Positions 47,716 to 56,896 of a DNA stretch of 64,000 bases are shown here, one piece after another; position 1 is the first letter of the stretch; the number at the start of each line of letters is the position of its first letter. The notes beneath the pieces are model-generated. The model did no database searches. It saw only the letters and a program-made list of their open reading frames with translations, and had not been told where the DNA came from. A program made the translations under genes and the position numbers. Source of the stretch: a virus; the IMG/VR virus record IMGVR_UViG_3300047476_001203, positions 1 to 64,000 of that record. The stretch is one strand, 5' to 3'.

Positions 47716-48714
47716 ATGAAGATATTAATTACAGGAGTAGCAGGATTATTAGGGTCAAGGTTAGCGGACTACATTGCTGAAAATCATCCAGATGTACATA
47801 TCGTTGGTATGGATGACTTGAGCGGTGGTTACAAAGAAAACGTAAACCCAAAGGTTGAGTTTTGGCAAATGAATTTGGTGGAACATCCAATTGAAAATTG
47901 TTTCGAGGTTCATAAGTTTGATTATGTTTATCACTTTGCAGCATATGCTGCAGAAGGGTTATCACCATTCATCAGAACTTACAACTACCAAAACAATTTG
48001 GTTGCAACATCAAGAATTATTACCCAATGTATTAAACACGATGTTAAACGTTTAGTGTTTACATCAACATTGGCAGTGTACGGTCACCAAGACGGTAATA
48101 TGTTTGATGAGGTTCAAGTACCTAAACCTATTGACCCGTATGGTGTCGCTAAGTATGGTTGTGAAATGGATATTCAAATTGCCGGTGAACAACACGGATT
48201 AGATTGGTGTATCATTCGACCTCACAATGTATTTGGAGTTAAACAAAACATATGGGACAAGTACAGAAACGTTTTAGGTATTTGGATGTATCAACATATG
48301 ATTGGTGAACCAATGACAATCTTTGGTGATGGTACTCAAACAAGAGCGTTTAGTTACATTGATGATAGTCTTGAACCATTATGGAAAGCGTCTCAAGACA
48401 ATAGAGCAAGTAAACAAATTATTAATCTTGGTGGTATTAAAGAATATTCAATTAATGAAGCCAATGAGATATTGAGAGAAGTTGTCGGTGGTGGTTCTGT
48501 TCAATATTATGAACAAAGACACGAAGTTAAACATTCGATACCTACTTGGCAAAAATCAATAGACCTATTAGATTTTGAATTTAAAACGGATTTGAAGGAA
48601 GGACTAACAAAGATGTGGGATTGGGCAAAACAACAACCGATAAGGGAAAGATTTGTTTGGCCGTTCTATGAGTTAGATAAAGGAATTTATTCATTTTGGA
48701 AAAATAAAAAATAA
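47716..48714 (+). CDS. NAD-dependent nucleotide-sugar epimerase/dehydratase (SDR)
   Basis: 332 residues. The Rossmann motif TGVAGLLGSRLADYI opens the protein, the YHFAAYAAEG strand and SSTLAVYGHQDG-like region follow (FTSTLAVYG), and YGVAKYG is the catalytic Tyr-x3-Lys. It looks closest to UDP-glucose 4-epimerase or a related dehydratase and probably makes an activated sugar for the surrounding glycosyltransferases. Specific sugar not deducible. Confidence 0.92.
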   Translation: MKILITGVAGLLGSRLADYIAENHPDVHIVGMDDLSGGYKENVNPKVEFWQMNLVEHPIENCFEVHKFDYVYHFAAYAAEGLSPFIRTYNYQNNLVATSRIITQCIKHDVKRLVFTSTLAVYGHQDGNMFDEVQVPKPIDPYGVAKYGCEMDIQIAGEQHGLDWCIIRPHNVFGVKQNIWDKYRNVLGIWMYQHMIGEPMTIFGDGTQTRAFSYIDDSLEPLWKASQDNRASKQIINLGGIKEYSINEANEILREVVGGGSVQYYEQRHEVKHSIPTWQKSIDLLDFEFKTDLKEGLTKMWDWAKQQPIRERFVWPFYELDKGIYSFWKNKK

Positions 48715-48717
48715 TAT

Positions 48718-49341
48718 ATGATAAGTGTAATAATGCCGACAATGTTCGTGCCAGATGGTGTTGTTGAATTAATTAAAGAAGTTACTTCACATCCTTTAGT
48801 TAGTGAATTGATTTTGATTGATAACACAAATGATGATGAGATTCACATAAAAGAAGATATACCAAAATTGGTATATGTTAAAGAAGGGAAGAATACTTAT
48901 GTAAATCCTGCTTGGAATAAAGGATACTCAATGGCTAAGGAAGATAAGTTAATGTTTCTTAATGATGACATAACAACCGATTGGTCTTTACTTGATAAAA
49001 TTCACGATAGTATAACTGAAGATAAAGGTATTATTGGATTAGGTGATGGATGTTGGACGGAACCTAAGGGTAGATTTTTATTAACCCCAATTTATCAATT
49101 GATTGGTGGATTTGCTTGTTTGTTTTTTATACATAAAAATTCGTATCGACCCATTCCCGAAGAATTAAAAGTATGGTATGGTGATAATTTTTTAATTCAC
49201 AAAGGCCCTAAACAAGCGTATCAAATGTTGAATTGGAAAATGGGTGGACATATATCAAAAACGGTATTGAAATCCGAATTTAACCCTGTGATTAGAGAAG
49301 ATGGTGTTCTTTGGTCAACTAAAATAAGTAGAATGAAATGA
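48718..49341 (+). CDS. Glycosyltransferase family 2-like protein
   Basis: 207 residues. SVIMPTMFVPDG begins a GT2-like strand, MFLNDDI is the DxD-like metal site and later GDGCWTE follows. Shorter than typical GT2 enzymes and without a clear C-terminal part, so it may work with a partner or be diverged. Confidence 0.84.
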   Translation: MISVIMPTMFVPDGVVELIKEVTSHPLVSELILIDNTNDDEIHIKEDIPKLVYVKEGKNTYVNPAWNKGYSMAKEDKLMFLNDDITTDWSLLDKIHDSITEDKGIIGLGDGCWTEPKGRFLLTPIYQLIGGFACLFFIHKNSYRPIPEELKVWYGDNFLIHKGPKQAYQMLNWKMGGHISKTVLKSEFNPVIREDGVLWSTKISRMK

Positions 49342-50450
49342 GTATATCTTTAGTAATGGCGGTCTACAATAAATTAGACCTAACAAAAAAATGTTATGAA
49401 AGAGTTCGTTTGTTATATCCTGAAGCACCATTTGTAATTAGTAGTGGTGGTTCAAGTGACGGAACAAAGGAGTGGTTAGAGTCGTTGAATGATGACTACT
49501 TATCATTCATACACGATGATGATAGGATAACATTCTCAGACACATATAACGCAGGAATCAAGTTGGTTGATACAGATAAATTAGTGTTGATTCATAACGA
49601 TATGATTTTAGGTGAACACTTTCTTGAGAACTTAGAAACCTTGTTGGATGAAAATCCAAATACATTAATATGTTACACAACAATAGAACCACCAATATTC
49701 AAAGGTCATTTAAGACCAGGTAAAGTATTATTGAATTTAGGTTCCGGTTTCGATGACTTCGATTACTTCCATTTCAACAGTTATGTAAATCAATGGAAGG
49801 ACAGTAAGAACTTATATGATGGTGCGGTATTCTTTATGAGTGGAACTAAAAAGATGTTTGATGATGTGGGTGGTTTTGATGGGTTTAGTTTCGTTCCGTG
49901 TTTCTGTGAGGATGATGATTTCTTAGTCCGTGCGAAACTAAAAGGTTACGAACTAAAAACTTGTGATTCGGCAATTGTTTATCATTTTGTTTCGCAGACT
50001 TCAAGATTCAGTGATGATATGAGGGTTGATAGAAGAATCATCGAAGTATCGTCTAATAGAAACTTTGTTAGAAAGTGGGGTATACCATTCTCAGCATTCA
50101 ATGAACTTAGATATTGGGAGGATAAAAACTTTAAGTATAAGACTTTCACAATGGGATTAACAACCAATAATAGAAATCGTTTTATGGAGATTGAACCGTT
50201 CTTCGATAAAATCGAAATAGGGACGATTCCTGAGGATTATATTGAAAATGAACAGAAGAATACCCGTTATGATTTAAGGTCAAAATTTACGTTCACAGAT
50301 AACGTAGACGTGATGATTTATGAAACTGCACCATTCGATGATATGGACATAATGACTTTACATAAATTAAGGTTATCAATACCTTATTATGAGGTGGGTG
50401 AATATCAAATTGGTAATATGATGATAGAAATAAGAAAGGAGGTTAAATAA
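49338..50450 (+). CDS. Glycosyltransferase family 2
   Basis: 370 residues. LVMAVYNKLDLT, SSGGSSDGTKEW, LIHNDMILG (HND metal site) and FCEDDDF (acceptor ED motif) are classic GT2. It is the last gene of the plus-strand block and its stop lies within the terminator hairpin. Confidence 0.9.
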   Translation: MSISLVMAVYNKLDLTKKCYERVRLLYPEAPFVISSGGSSDGTKEWLESLNDDYLSFIHDDDRITFSDTYNAGIKLVDTDKLVLIHNDMILGEHFLENLETLLDENPNTLICYTTIEPPIFKGHLRPGKVLLNLGSGFDDFDYFHFNSYVNQWKDSKNLYDGAVFFMSGTKKMFDDVGGFDGFSFVPCFCEDDDFLVRAKLKGYELKTCDSAIVYHFVSQTSRFSDDMRVDRRIIEVSSNRNFVRKWGIPFSAFNELRYWEDKNFKYKTFTMGLTTNNRNRFMEIEPFFDKIEIGTIPEDYIENEQKNTRYDLRSKFTFTDNVDVMIYETAPFDDMDIMTLHKLRLSIPYYEVGEYQIGNMMIEIRKEVK

Positions 50451-50468
50451 CCTCCTTATTTTTTATTA
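50437..50468. terminator. Terminator hairpin between converging genes, with both stop codons inside
   Basis: AAGGAGGTTA...TAACCTCCTT forms a 10-bp inverted repeat with a short AA centre, then a T-rich run on the plus strand. The stop codon of the plus-strand glycosyltransferase and that of the minus-strand gene facing it both lie within the hairpin arms. It would terminate both transcripts. Confidence 0.78.
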
Positions 50469-50910
50469 GTCTGAATAAAACTATATAATTGTCTTTTGTT
50501 TTTCCCGCATTTACTAAATCCTCTTTCGTGATTTCGGGATATTCTACATCAATCTCTTTATCCAATAATTGAGTGTATTCCTTTTCAAATTCGACATAGT
50601 CAGGATTCAATTTTTTAGAGATGATAACACCATTTTCATCTTTTTCGAAAATGTGCATATTGACAACAATTCTACCATTATTGTCCATCTTACCATATTT
50701 GGTTACTAATTCATCTCTTAAGTTATCTACTTTTTTTCTTTCACTTTCTAAAAATTTTGTAGTTTCAGTTAAATCATATTTTAAGATGATTGATAATTTT
50801 TGATTTATAAATCCTTCATAATATTTTTCACCCGTTTCTGGATTTGTGAGTCCATTAATCTCACTCTCTAATTGAAGAACGTCTTTTAATTTTAATGATA
50901 TCTTTTCCAT
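50443..50910 (-). CDS. Hypothetical protein, 155 residues, DUF1617-like
   Basis: Helical: SLKLKDVLQLESEINGLT, later FEKEYTQLLDKEIDVEYPEI. The mix of helix and 'E...L..EI.V' is like small phage DUF1617 proteins in style. Lies behind the tail fibre group on the minus strand, so perhaps related to tail assembly. Function unknown. Confidence 0.76.
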   Translation of the reverse strand: MEKISLKLKDVLQLESEINGLTNPETGEKYYEGFINQKLSIILKYDLTETTKFLESERKKVDNLRDELVTKYGKMDNNGRIVVNMHIFEKDENGVIISKKLNPDYVEFEKEYTQLLDKEIDVEYPEITKEDLVNAGKTKDNYIVLFRLIKNKEVI

Positions 50911-50947
50911 AAATTAATTATACTAAAAATTTTCACAAATGTCAATG

Positions 50948-51319
50948 TTATTCCTCATCCTTAGGGAATTGAGTTTTAACATCACTAATGGATTGAAACC
51001 ATTGTCCCGAAGATGATATTGAACCATTTTCATTTATTTCGTGCCATAACATATCTAATTGTTCTCCCAAATCAGGGTAGTTCATTTTTCTTAATGCTCC
51101 GTATGGTGGAACATATGAAGGGTCAGGGTACGGCATATATTCAATGTTATCTTCTACCCAATCTTCTTCAGGTTCCGCATCAAATAATATTGTATGCACA
51201 TCACCATTCGGTGCTTTATACCTTTTGTATTGGTCAATAACCTCCGTCCAAGTTTCTTGTGGAGTTTCTCCGTCGAGTAATAAATGAAATACTCCTAAAT
51301 TGTCAATAAATCTTCTCAT
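50948..51319 (-). CDS. Tail-fibre-associated small protein, chaperone-like
   Basis: 123 residues. The C-terminal half has YPDLGEQLDMLWHEIN and W-x2-I-x-VK-x2-FP (WFQSISDVKTQFPK), the 'YPxxxEQLDxLxxxx...VKxxFP' signature of proteins coded next to phage fibres, thought to help fibre assembly. It follows the fibre-tip genes directly. Assignment by motif memory. Confidence 0.78.
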   Translation of the reverse strand: MRRFIDNLGVFHLLLDGETPQETWTEVIDQYKRYKAPNGDVHTILFDAEPEEDWVEDNIEYMPYPDPSYVPPYGALRKMNYPDLGEQLDMLWHEINENGSISSSGQWFQSISDVKTQFPKDEE

Positions 51320-51331
51320 ATATTTTTAATT

Positions 51332-51817
51332 TTATTGTACTGGTCCTCCGTAATAGTTACCTCCATCACTTGTTTGGACTGAGGCAATTATACTTACGTT
51401 TGATTGTGTCACATCACTTCTAGTTGCGTATGCGTTTAATGTAAATCCATTATAATAATTACTACTTGCATATGCTCTCAATACGATATATCCATCAGAT
51501 GCTATATAAACTCCGTGTGCGGACATACCTGGATATATGTTTCTTAAACCTATGTTATAAAGAAATCCGTTCGTATATGGCATACCTGCGGTGCTTATGT
51601 GAAAACCCCAAGAACATCTAATAGGTGCTGCGGTACCATAGTTGTATCCAACCGCTTCAAACATCCACATATTATACGTAGTTGCACCAATTAAGCTAGT
51701 CTTCATATGAATATACAATGGACTACCTGCGGTGGTATTATAATTATAGATGTGCTTTTGTTGAAAGTACCAACTACTTACTGAACCTATTCTAAATGGT
51801 GGTGTTAATATTGCCAT
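51332..51817 (-). CDS. Fibre-tip-like protein, tandem copy 3
   Basis: 161 residues, related to the two genes upstream: YNYGTAAPIRC-SWGF, then a His-Gly block AHGVYIASDGYIV and a YYNGFTLNAY strand. All three share the pattern IEAVGYxYG (here FEAVGYNYG), IR-x-x-W-x-F, AHGVYxxSDGYxV, Y-x-x-LNAY, and SVQT ends. Likely trimeric beta-rich receptor-contact proteins on the fibre. Variable loops between conserved strands fit receptor-binding exchange. Confidence 0.85.
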   Translation of the reverse strand: MAILTPPFRIGSVSSWYFQQKHIYNYNTTAGSPLYIHMKTSLIGATTYNMWMFEAVGYNYGTAAPIRCSWGFHISTAGMPYTNGFLYNIGLRNIYPGMSAHGVYIASDGYIVLRAYASSNYYNGFTLNAYATRSDVTQSNVSIIASVQTSDGGNYYGGPVQ

Positions 51818-51820
51818 AGT

Positions 51821-52258
51821 TTAATAATACGTTGCTGCTGATGTTTGAACCGCAGATACTACGGATGTTATGGTTCCATAACCATTTCCTGCGGTATTGT
51901 ACGCATTTAACGTAAACCCACAATAATATAAACTACTAGCATACCCTACAATAACAATTTTATTGTCACCAGCAACGTAGTGACTATGTGCTGTCATCCC
52001 ATCATATGCGGTAGTTTGAACGTTACCAAAAAAATTTGTGTAGGTATAAAAATTCCAAGCACATCTAATTGGTGCGGATGTTCCATAATTATATCCAACA
52101 GCCTCAATCATTATCATTTGGTATGATTGATGGGTAATATTCAATTTCATATGATAATATTGACCACCACCAGATGATAAGTTGGCAACATTATATATAC
52201 CAAGTTGTTGTAAATAACCTCCTTCAGGATATATCCCCGTTCCTTGTAAATTTGCCAT
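51821..52258 (-). CDS. Fibre-tip-like protein, tandem copy 2
   Basis: 145 residues. IEAVGYNYGTSAPIRCAWNFY, TAHSHYVAGDNKIVIVGYASSLYYCGFTLNAY and SAVQTS mark it as a second copy with a different N terminus. It sits 3 bases from the next gene; the three copies lie directly downstream of the fibre gene. Confidence 0.85.
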   Translation of the reverse strand: MANLQGTGIYPEGGYLQQLGIYNVANLSSGGGQYYHMKLNITHQSYQMIMIEAVGYNYGTSAPIRCAWNFYTYTNFFGNVQTTAYDGMTAHSHYVAGDNKIVIVGYASSLYYCGFTLNAYNTAGNGYGTITSVVSAVQTSAATYY

Positions 52259-52686
52259 TAATAGTAATTTCCCGCATTATCTGTTTGAACGCTAGCAAGT
52301 ATACTAACTTCAAAATTATATCCTGTTGGATTTAAACAATACGCATTAAGAATCCACCCACTATAATACGATGCACAGTTAGCTCTTATAACCACATATC
52401 CATCTGATGATGTGTAAACTCCGTGAGCACTTAGACCACCATAAGCATTAGATGTTCCAATACTGATTGTTGAGTTACTGGCGGCGTAAGCGTAAAAACT
52501 CCAAGCGGCTCTGATGGCTTGATTCGCACCATACGCATAACCTACAGCCTCAATGGTACACATAATGTTAGCCATATTGATATTTGTTTTATAGTGAAAA
52601 TAATTGTTTCCACCATAATACCTATCTCTAAAAAATCCCAACTGAACGCCAGGTGCTGGTCTCGTATTTGCTAAAAAATTAGCCAT
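52258..52686 (-). CDS. Fibre-tip-like protein, tandem copy 1
   Basis: 142 residues. IEAVGYAYGANQAIRAAWSFY and SAHGVYTSSDGYVVIRANCASYYSGWILNAY match the other two copies; its N terminus (MANFLANTRPAPG) is unlike theirs. It overlaps the end of the tail fibre gene by 8 bases. Probably attaches to the fibre tip. Confidence 0.85.
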   Translation of the reverse strand: MANFLANTRPAPGVQLGFFRDRYYGGNNYFHYKTNINMANIMCTIEAVGYAYGANQAIRAAWSFYAYAASNSTISIGTSNAYGGLSAHGVYTSSDGYVVIRANCASYYSGWILNAYCLNPTGYNFEVSILASVQTDNAGNYY

Positions 52687-55600
52687 TATTCTTTAATTCG
52701 TTTATTTCTTTTTTCAAATCTTTTATCGCCTCGATTAATACCGCAGTAATTCTACCATAAGATACGGAATCTACTTTACCTTCTGAATCGTAAAGTACCA
52801 CATCAGGTAAAATTTCGGCAATTTCTTCAGCAATAACACCCATTTCTTTAACGTTATTCTCTTTTTTAACGTAGGTAACACCCCTTAATTGTAAAACTTT
52901 ATCCAAACCATAACTAATCGTTTCAATATCTTTCTTATATCGGATTGATGAGTTTTCTGTTAACGTACCACCAACTGTCATATTACCACCAGTTGTTAAT
53001 GTACCATTGAAATAATGTGCCCCTTGTGAATCTTTAAACTCTGTTCTTGATGTTGTTTTTACAATGTTGGAATAATACGATGAACTTGATAAACCTTTAT
53101 AAGCATATGTACTCCCTGTAGATTTAGTTCCATCCATTCTAACTAAAGTAATCATCGAATCTCCATCACTCCATCCCCCATAGCCTGCGTTGTTAAAACC
53201 ACCCACGTGAAAAACAGGTCGTGCATTTGCACTAGCATCTCTACCTACAACTAAGAAACCATCATTGTTATTATAACAATATAATGCGGTACACCACCCT
53301 TCACCACTTAAAACTTCTGAGGTACTTCTAAGTGATAACCCAGTAGCATCTGCGGTAGAAGTTGCCGCCATTGATGTCGCCGAAACACTTGAGAATGATG
53401 GTGAGTTACCTGTACCTAAGTTTTGGTTAATTGTGTATGATGTAATGTTACTCGCAGTTCCTGTGGTATTTTGATTCCACGTAGGTATATTACCCGCGTG
53501 ATATATAGTATTCCCTCTCCAATAAGGAGCTGTTGCATTTACTTGGAAATAAATTTCATTTATAGTACCGTTTGTTCTATAAAATCTAAAGTCTCCACTA
53601 TGTTGGACTAAGGATGTCACATCACCGGCGGTGATATCTCCTGTTGCATTATTTGGACTACCTCTAAGAATCATTCCGTGATAATTGTCAGTAAATGCTA
53701 TTCTACCATATCCACTATTGTTAAATCTAAGGTCACCTGTCATTGTGTCTCCTACTTTCTGTACAAAAGTTGATGTTAATTGTGCCGAACCTGATACCAA
53801 ACCTGACGGAACTCCTGATATTGAACCAAATGATATTTGAGAAGAACCGGACACAATACCTGAAGGTATTCCACTTAATGAACCATATGTTACTTGTGAT
53901 GAACCTGAGATAAGTCCCGACGGTACTCCACTAATACTGCCAAATGATATTTGTGATGAGCCTGATACGATACCTGAAGGTATTCCACTTAATGAACCGT
54001 ACGTTATTTGAGAAGAACCCGAAACTAAAGTCGGTTTATCAGTTATTCCGTTAAATGATATTTGACCTGAACCCGATACTACAGAAATTCCGTTAAAGAA
54101 TGCTCCTGAGTGTATTGTTGTTCCCGCAAGTACTTGTGAACTACCCGATACCACACCTGATGGTAATTGAGCGGAACCCGACCAAATACCGGTACCTGCT
54201 AATACTTGGGAAGACCCTGATACTAAACCACTCGGTATACTACTAATACTTAAGAAAGTAATCTGTGAAGAACCTGATACAATACCGGATGGTATATTTG
54301 ATAGTCCTGTGTAAGATACTTGTGAACTACCTGACACAACACCCGAAGGTAATTGAGCGGAACCTGACCAAACTCCACTTCCATTTAATACTTGGGAAGA
54401 ACCTGAAACTAACGTAGGTTTATCGGTAATTCCGTTAAAAGAAATTTGTGCAGAACCTGAAACAACACTTATACCATTAAAGAATGCACCTGAATGTATT
54501 GTTGTTCCCGCAAGTACTTGAGAAGACCCTGACACCGTACCTGCGGGTAAACTAGCAATTACCTGAGCGGAACCACTTACAACTCCTGCAGGTAACTGAG
54601 CCGAACCTGACCAAACACCTGTTGATGTTAATATTGTTGCTGCAGTTATTGAACCACCTAATGATGTACTCGTACCCGCAATTGTGATTGAACTATTTGT
54701 AAGTGAAGCGTTACCGATATTTGTTAATGTGTTAGAACCTCCACTAATTGTTTTGTTTGTTAATGCTTGTGATGCTGTCTTTAATACAACTTCGTCTTCA
54801 GAACCTAATGGACCCGCAACCCATTTATCGTTTGTTGAGTCCCAAAGGAATGAACCTGAAGTGAATGTTGGTGATGTAGCGTCTCTTACAACAATACCCG
54901 CATTAGTTGCTCCCGTACCATTTAATTGGATAATGTTATCTCCAATATTAACAGTTGTTGAATCGACTTGAGTTGTGGAACCTTGTACGGTTAAATTACC
55001 TTTAACGGTAACGTTTGCACCACTTAAACCAAATGCAGTGTTAAATGATGTTGTGAATGAGTTCAACGAACTTGTAGATGTGTTCAAGGCGGTAATTGCT
55101 GTTGTGTTACTACTCGTATAAGAATTTAAACTACTTGATGCAGTTTCTAATGCGGTTAATCTACCTGAAGCACTGCTTGTGAAACTATTCAAACTACTCG
55201 TTGCGGTGTGAATTGCATCTATGTTTGTTGTGTTAGAACTTGTATATGAATTTAAACTACTTGTTGCAGTATGAATTGCATTAATATTTGTAGTGTTACT
55301 ACTTGTATAAGAATTTAATGAATTGATTGCGGTATTGTTTGAGCCTGTGTAAGTATTCAACGCCGCAATTGAACCCGTTACCCCCTCAATAGATGTTAAT
55401 CTACCGTCCGCACTTGAAGAAAATGAATTCAAACTTGCGGTTGCAGTGTGAATAGCATTAATATTAGTTGTGTTTGAACTTGTATAAGTGTTCAAACTCC
55501 CTGTTGATGTTTGTAATGTACCAATTATAGTATCGTTACTTCCGGTGTATGTATTCAAACTCGCAGTTGCGGTATGAATGGCATTAATGTTAGTTGTATT

Positions 55601-56068
55601 AGATGATGTATAAGTGTTTATTGAACCGGTTGACGTTTCCAACGCGGTTAATCTACCATCAGCACTTGATGTGAATGTGTTTAAACTTGAGGTTGATGTT
55701 TGTAATGTACCAATTATAGTATCGTTACTTCCTGTATATGTGTTTAATGAGGATATAGAACCAGTAACACCCTCAATTGAAGTTAATCTACCGTTTGCAC
55801 TTGATGTGAATGTGTTTAACGAGCTGGTTGATGTTTGAATGGAGCTTAATACGGGATTTAATCCTGCAAACATTAAATTAGTGCTACTGGTAAAAGTATT
55901 AAAACTTGAGGTTAGGGTATATTTTGGTGCAAACGATGCGGTATCCGCACTTGTGGTGTTACCACTAATGGTTGCATTAATTATTCCAAGTACCGTTAAG
56001 TCTCCCTGTATTTCCGCTGAAGAGGATACCGACAGGGAACCCGATATGTGTGCGTCAAATATATTCAT
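52679..56068 (-). CDS. Large tail fibre with S74 intramolecular chaperone domain
   Basis: 1129 residues. N-terminal part (about 1-35) HISGSLSVSSSAEIQGD; about 50-340 a coiled-coil-like array of repeats around SSLNxYTSSNTTNINAIHTAT; about 345-440 a beta-helical-type head with TVNIGDNIIQLNG; about 480-765 an array of VSGSSQV repeats; about 1040-1129 the Peptidase_S74 chaperone domain (SSIRYKKDIETISYGLDKV, GVIAEEIAEILPDVV). S74 domains trimerise and cut themselves from the mature fibre. Function: host attachment. Confidence 0.93.
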   Translation of the reverse strand: MNIFDAHISGSLSVSSSAEIQGDLTVLGIINATISGNTTSADTASFAPKYTLTSSFNTFTSSTNLMFAGLNPVLSSIQTSTSSLNTFTSSANGRLTSIEGVTGSISSLNTYTGSNDTIIGTLQTSTSSLNTFTSSADGRLTALETSTGSINTYTSSNTTNINAIHTATASLNTYTGSNDTIIGTLQTSTGSLNTYTSSNTTNINAIHTATASLNSFSSSADGRLTSIEGVTGSIAALNTYTGSNNTAINSLNSYTSSNTTNINAIHTATSSLNSYTSSNTTNIDAIHTATSSLNSFTSSASGRLTALETASSSLNSYTSSNTTAITALNTSTSSLNSFTTSFNTAFGLSGANVTVKGNLTVQGSTTQVDSTTVNIGDNIIQLNGTGATNAGIVVRDATSPTFTSGSFLWDSTNDKWVAGPLGSEDEVVLKTASQALTNKTISGGSNTLTNIGNASLTNSSITIAGTSTSLGGSITAATILTSTGVWSGSAQLPAGVVSGSAQVIASLPAGTVSGSSQVLAGTTIHSGAFFNGISVVSGSAQISFNGITDKPTLVSGSSQVLNGSGVWSGSAQLPSGVVSGSSQVSYTGLSNIPSGIVSGSSQITFLSISSIPSGLVSGSSQVLAGTGIWSGSAQLPSGVVSGSSQVLAGTTIHSGAFFNGISVVSGSGQISFNGITDKPTLVSGSSQITYGSLSGIPSGIVSGSSQISFGSISGVPSGLISGSSQVTYGSLSGIPSGIVSGSSQISFGSISGVPSGLVSGSAQLTSTFVQKVGDTMTGDLRFNNSGYGRIAFTDNYHGMILRGSPNNATGDITAGDVTSLVQHSGDFRFYRTNGTINEIYFQVNATAPYWRGNTIYHAGNIPTWNQNTTGTASNITSYTINQNLGTGNSPSFSSVSATSMAATSTADATGLSLRSTSEVLSGEGWCTALYCYNNNDGFLVVGRDASANARPVFHVGGFNNAGYGGWSDGDSMITLVRMDGTKSTGSTYAYKGLSSSSYYSNIVKTTSRTEFKDSQGAHYFNGTLTTGGNMTVGGTLTENSSIRYKKDIETISYGLDKVLQLRGVTYVKKENNVKEMGVIAEEIAEILPDVVLYDSEGKVDSVSYGRITAVLIEAIKDLKKEINELKNNG

Positions 56069-56122
56069 CTAATATGTTATTATACTTAGATAAATACTTT
56101 GTTTGTCGGTTATGACTTCCGT

Positions 56123-56896
56123 TTATTTAGGTAAATAATCGGGAAAATTGGATTTTACAAACTGAAGTAGTTTTTTGGAGTATTCTTCGTTGTGTTTTGG
56201 GGTTGCGTGTTTACCATCGATAGAGAATTCACGAAAATCTCCGTAGTCACCGTCAAACCGGTATTTGTCAGAATATTCGTTATCCATTAAGAAAGAACCG
56301 TTCCATATATATGGGATATTCCTATTCTCCAAATAATTTGTAATTAGGAGGTGATTTTTATACCAATTGATTAAATCATTCTCATCGTGAGTAATTCTCG
56401 CAATTGATTTATACTCCTCCTTCCCTTCATTATCTTCCTTAAAATAACCCCAAGGAGTCATATGAAATGGTTCCAACTCTCCATTGTATCGATAGTATTC
56501 TTTACGGGATGGATAGGTATACATTAAGTTAACCAAATTAGGTCTTATCTTTTGAGTTAGGGTGATTACACATCTAGCAATGTAATCGTTACTACGTCCA
56601 CCAAACCCCAAATTTAAATCTACCCCGTTCTGTATCTGTCTTGAGAAATAATGAGGCCAAGTTTGGTTATCACTAACCCCGACACCTTCGGTATGGGAAC
56701 AACCAACTGACATTATTCTAAACCCATCCTTATATAATGAATCCCCCCTGAACCCCATTTCATTGTATGTGTAGGTATTAGTTTCGGAAATATCGGAACC
56801 TGATGTGTTGAATGTTTTATTTCTACGTTCATCTAATCTCCAAGAATGGTTACCCACCTCAAACCCCGAACTTGTCCAAAACTTCATTGATTTCAT
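56123..56896 (-). CDS. SGNH hydrolase-like protein, copy 7
   Basis: 257 residues, with two possible starts (MKSMKFW or MKFW). A preface of about 75 residues precedes the SGNH blocks SVGCSHTEGVGV, GGRSNDYIA and DGKHATPKH. It overlaps the DUF6734-like gene by 4 bases. An extended N terminus, absent in the other copies, might be a substrate or protein-binding part. Confidence 0.83.
   Translation of the reverse strand: MKSMKFWTSSGFEVGNHSWRLDERRNKTFNTSGSDISETNTYTYNEMGFRGDSLYKDGFRIMSVGCSHTEGVGVSDNQTWPHYFSRQIQNGVDLNLGFGGRSNDYIARCVITLTQKIRPNLVNLMYTYPSRKEYYRYNGELEPFHMTPWGYFKEDNEGKEEYKSIARITHDENDLINWYKNHLLITNYLENRNIPYIWNGSFLMDNEYSDKYRFDGDYGDFREFSIDGKHATPKHNEEYSKKLLQFVKSNFPDYLPK

Noticed and set aside
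54684-54971. Plus-strand reading frames across the tail fibre (54684-54971, 55614-55838, 55839-56072)
   Set aside because: They are complements of the repeat-rich fibre gene; the repeats alone keep stops away in other frames.
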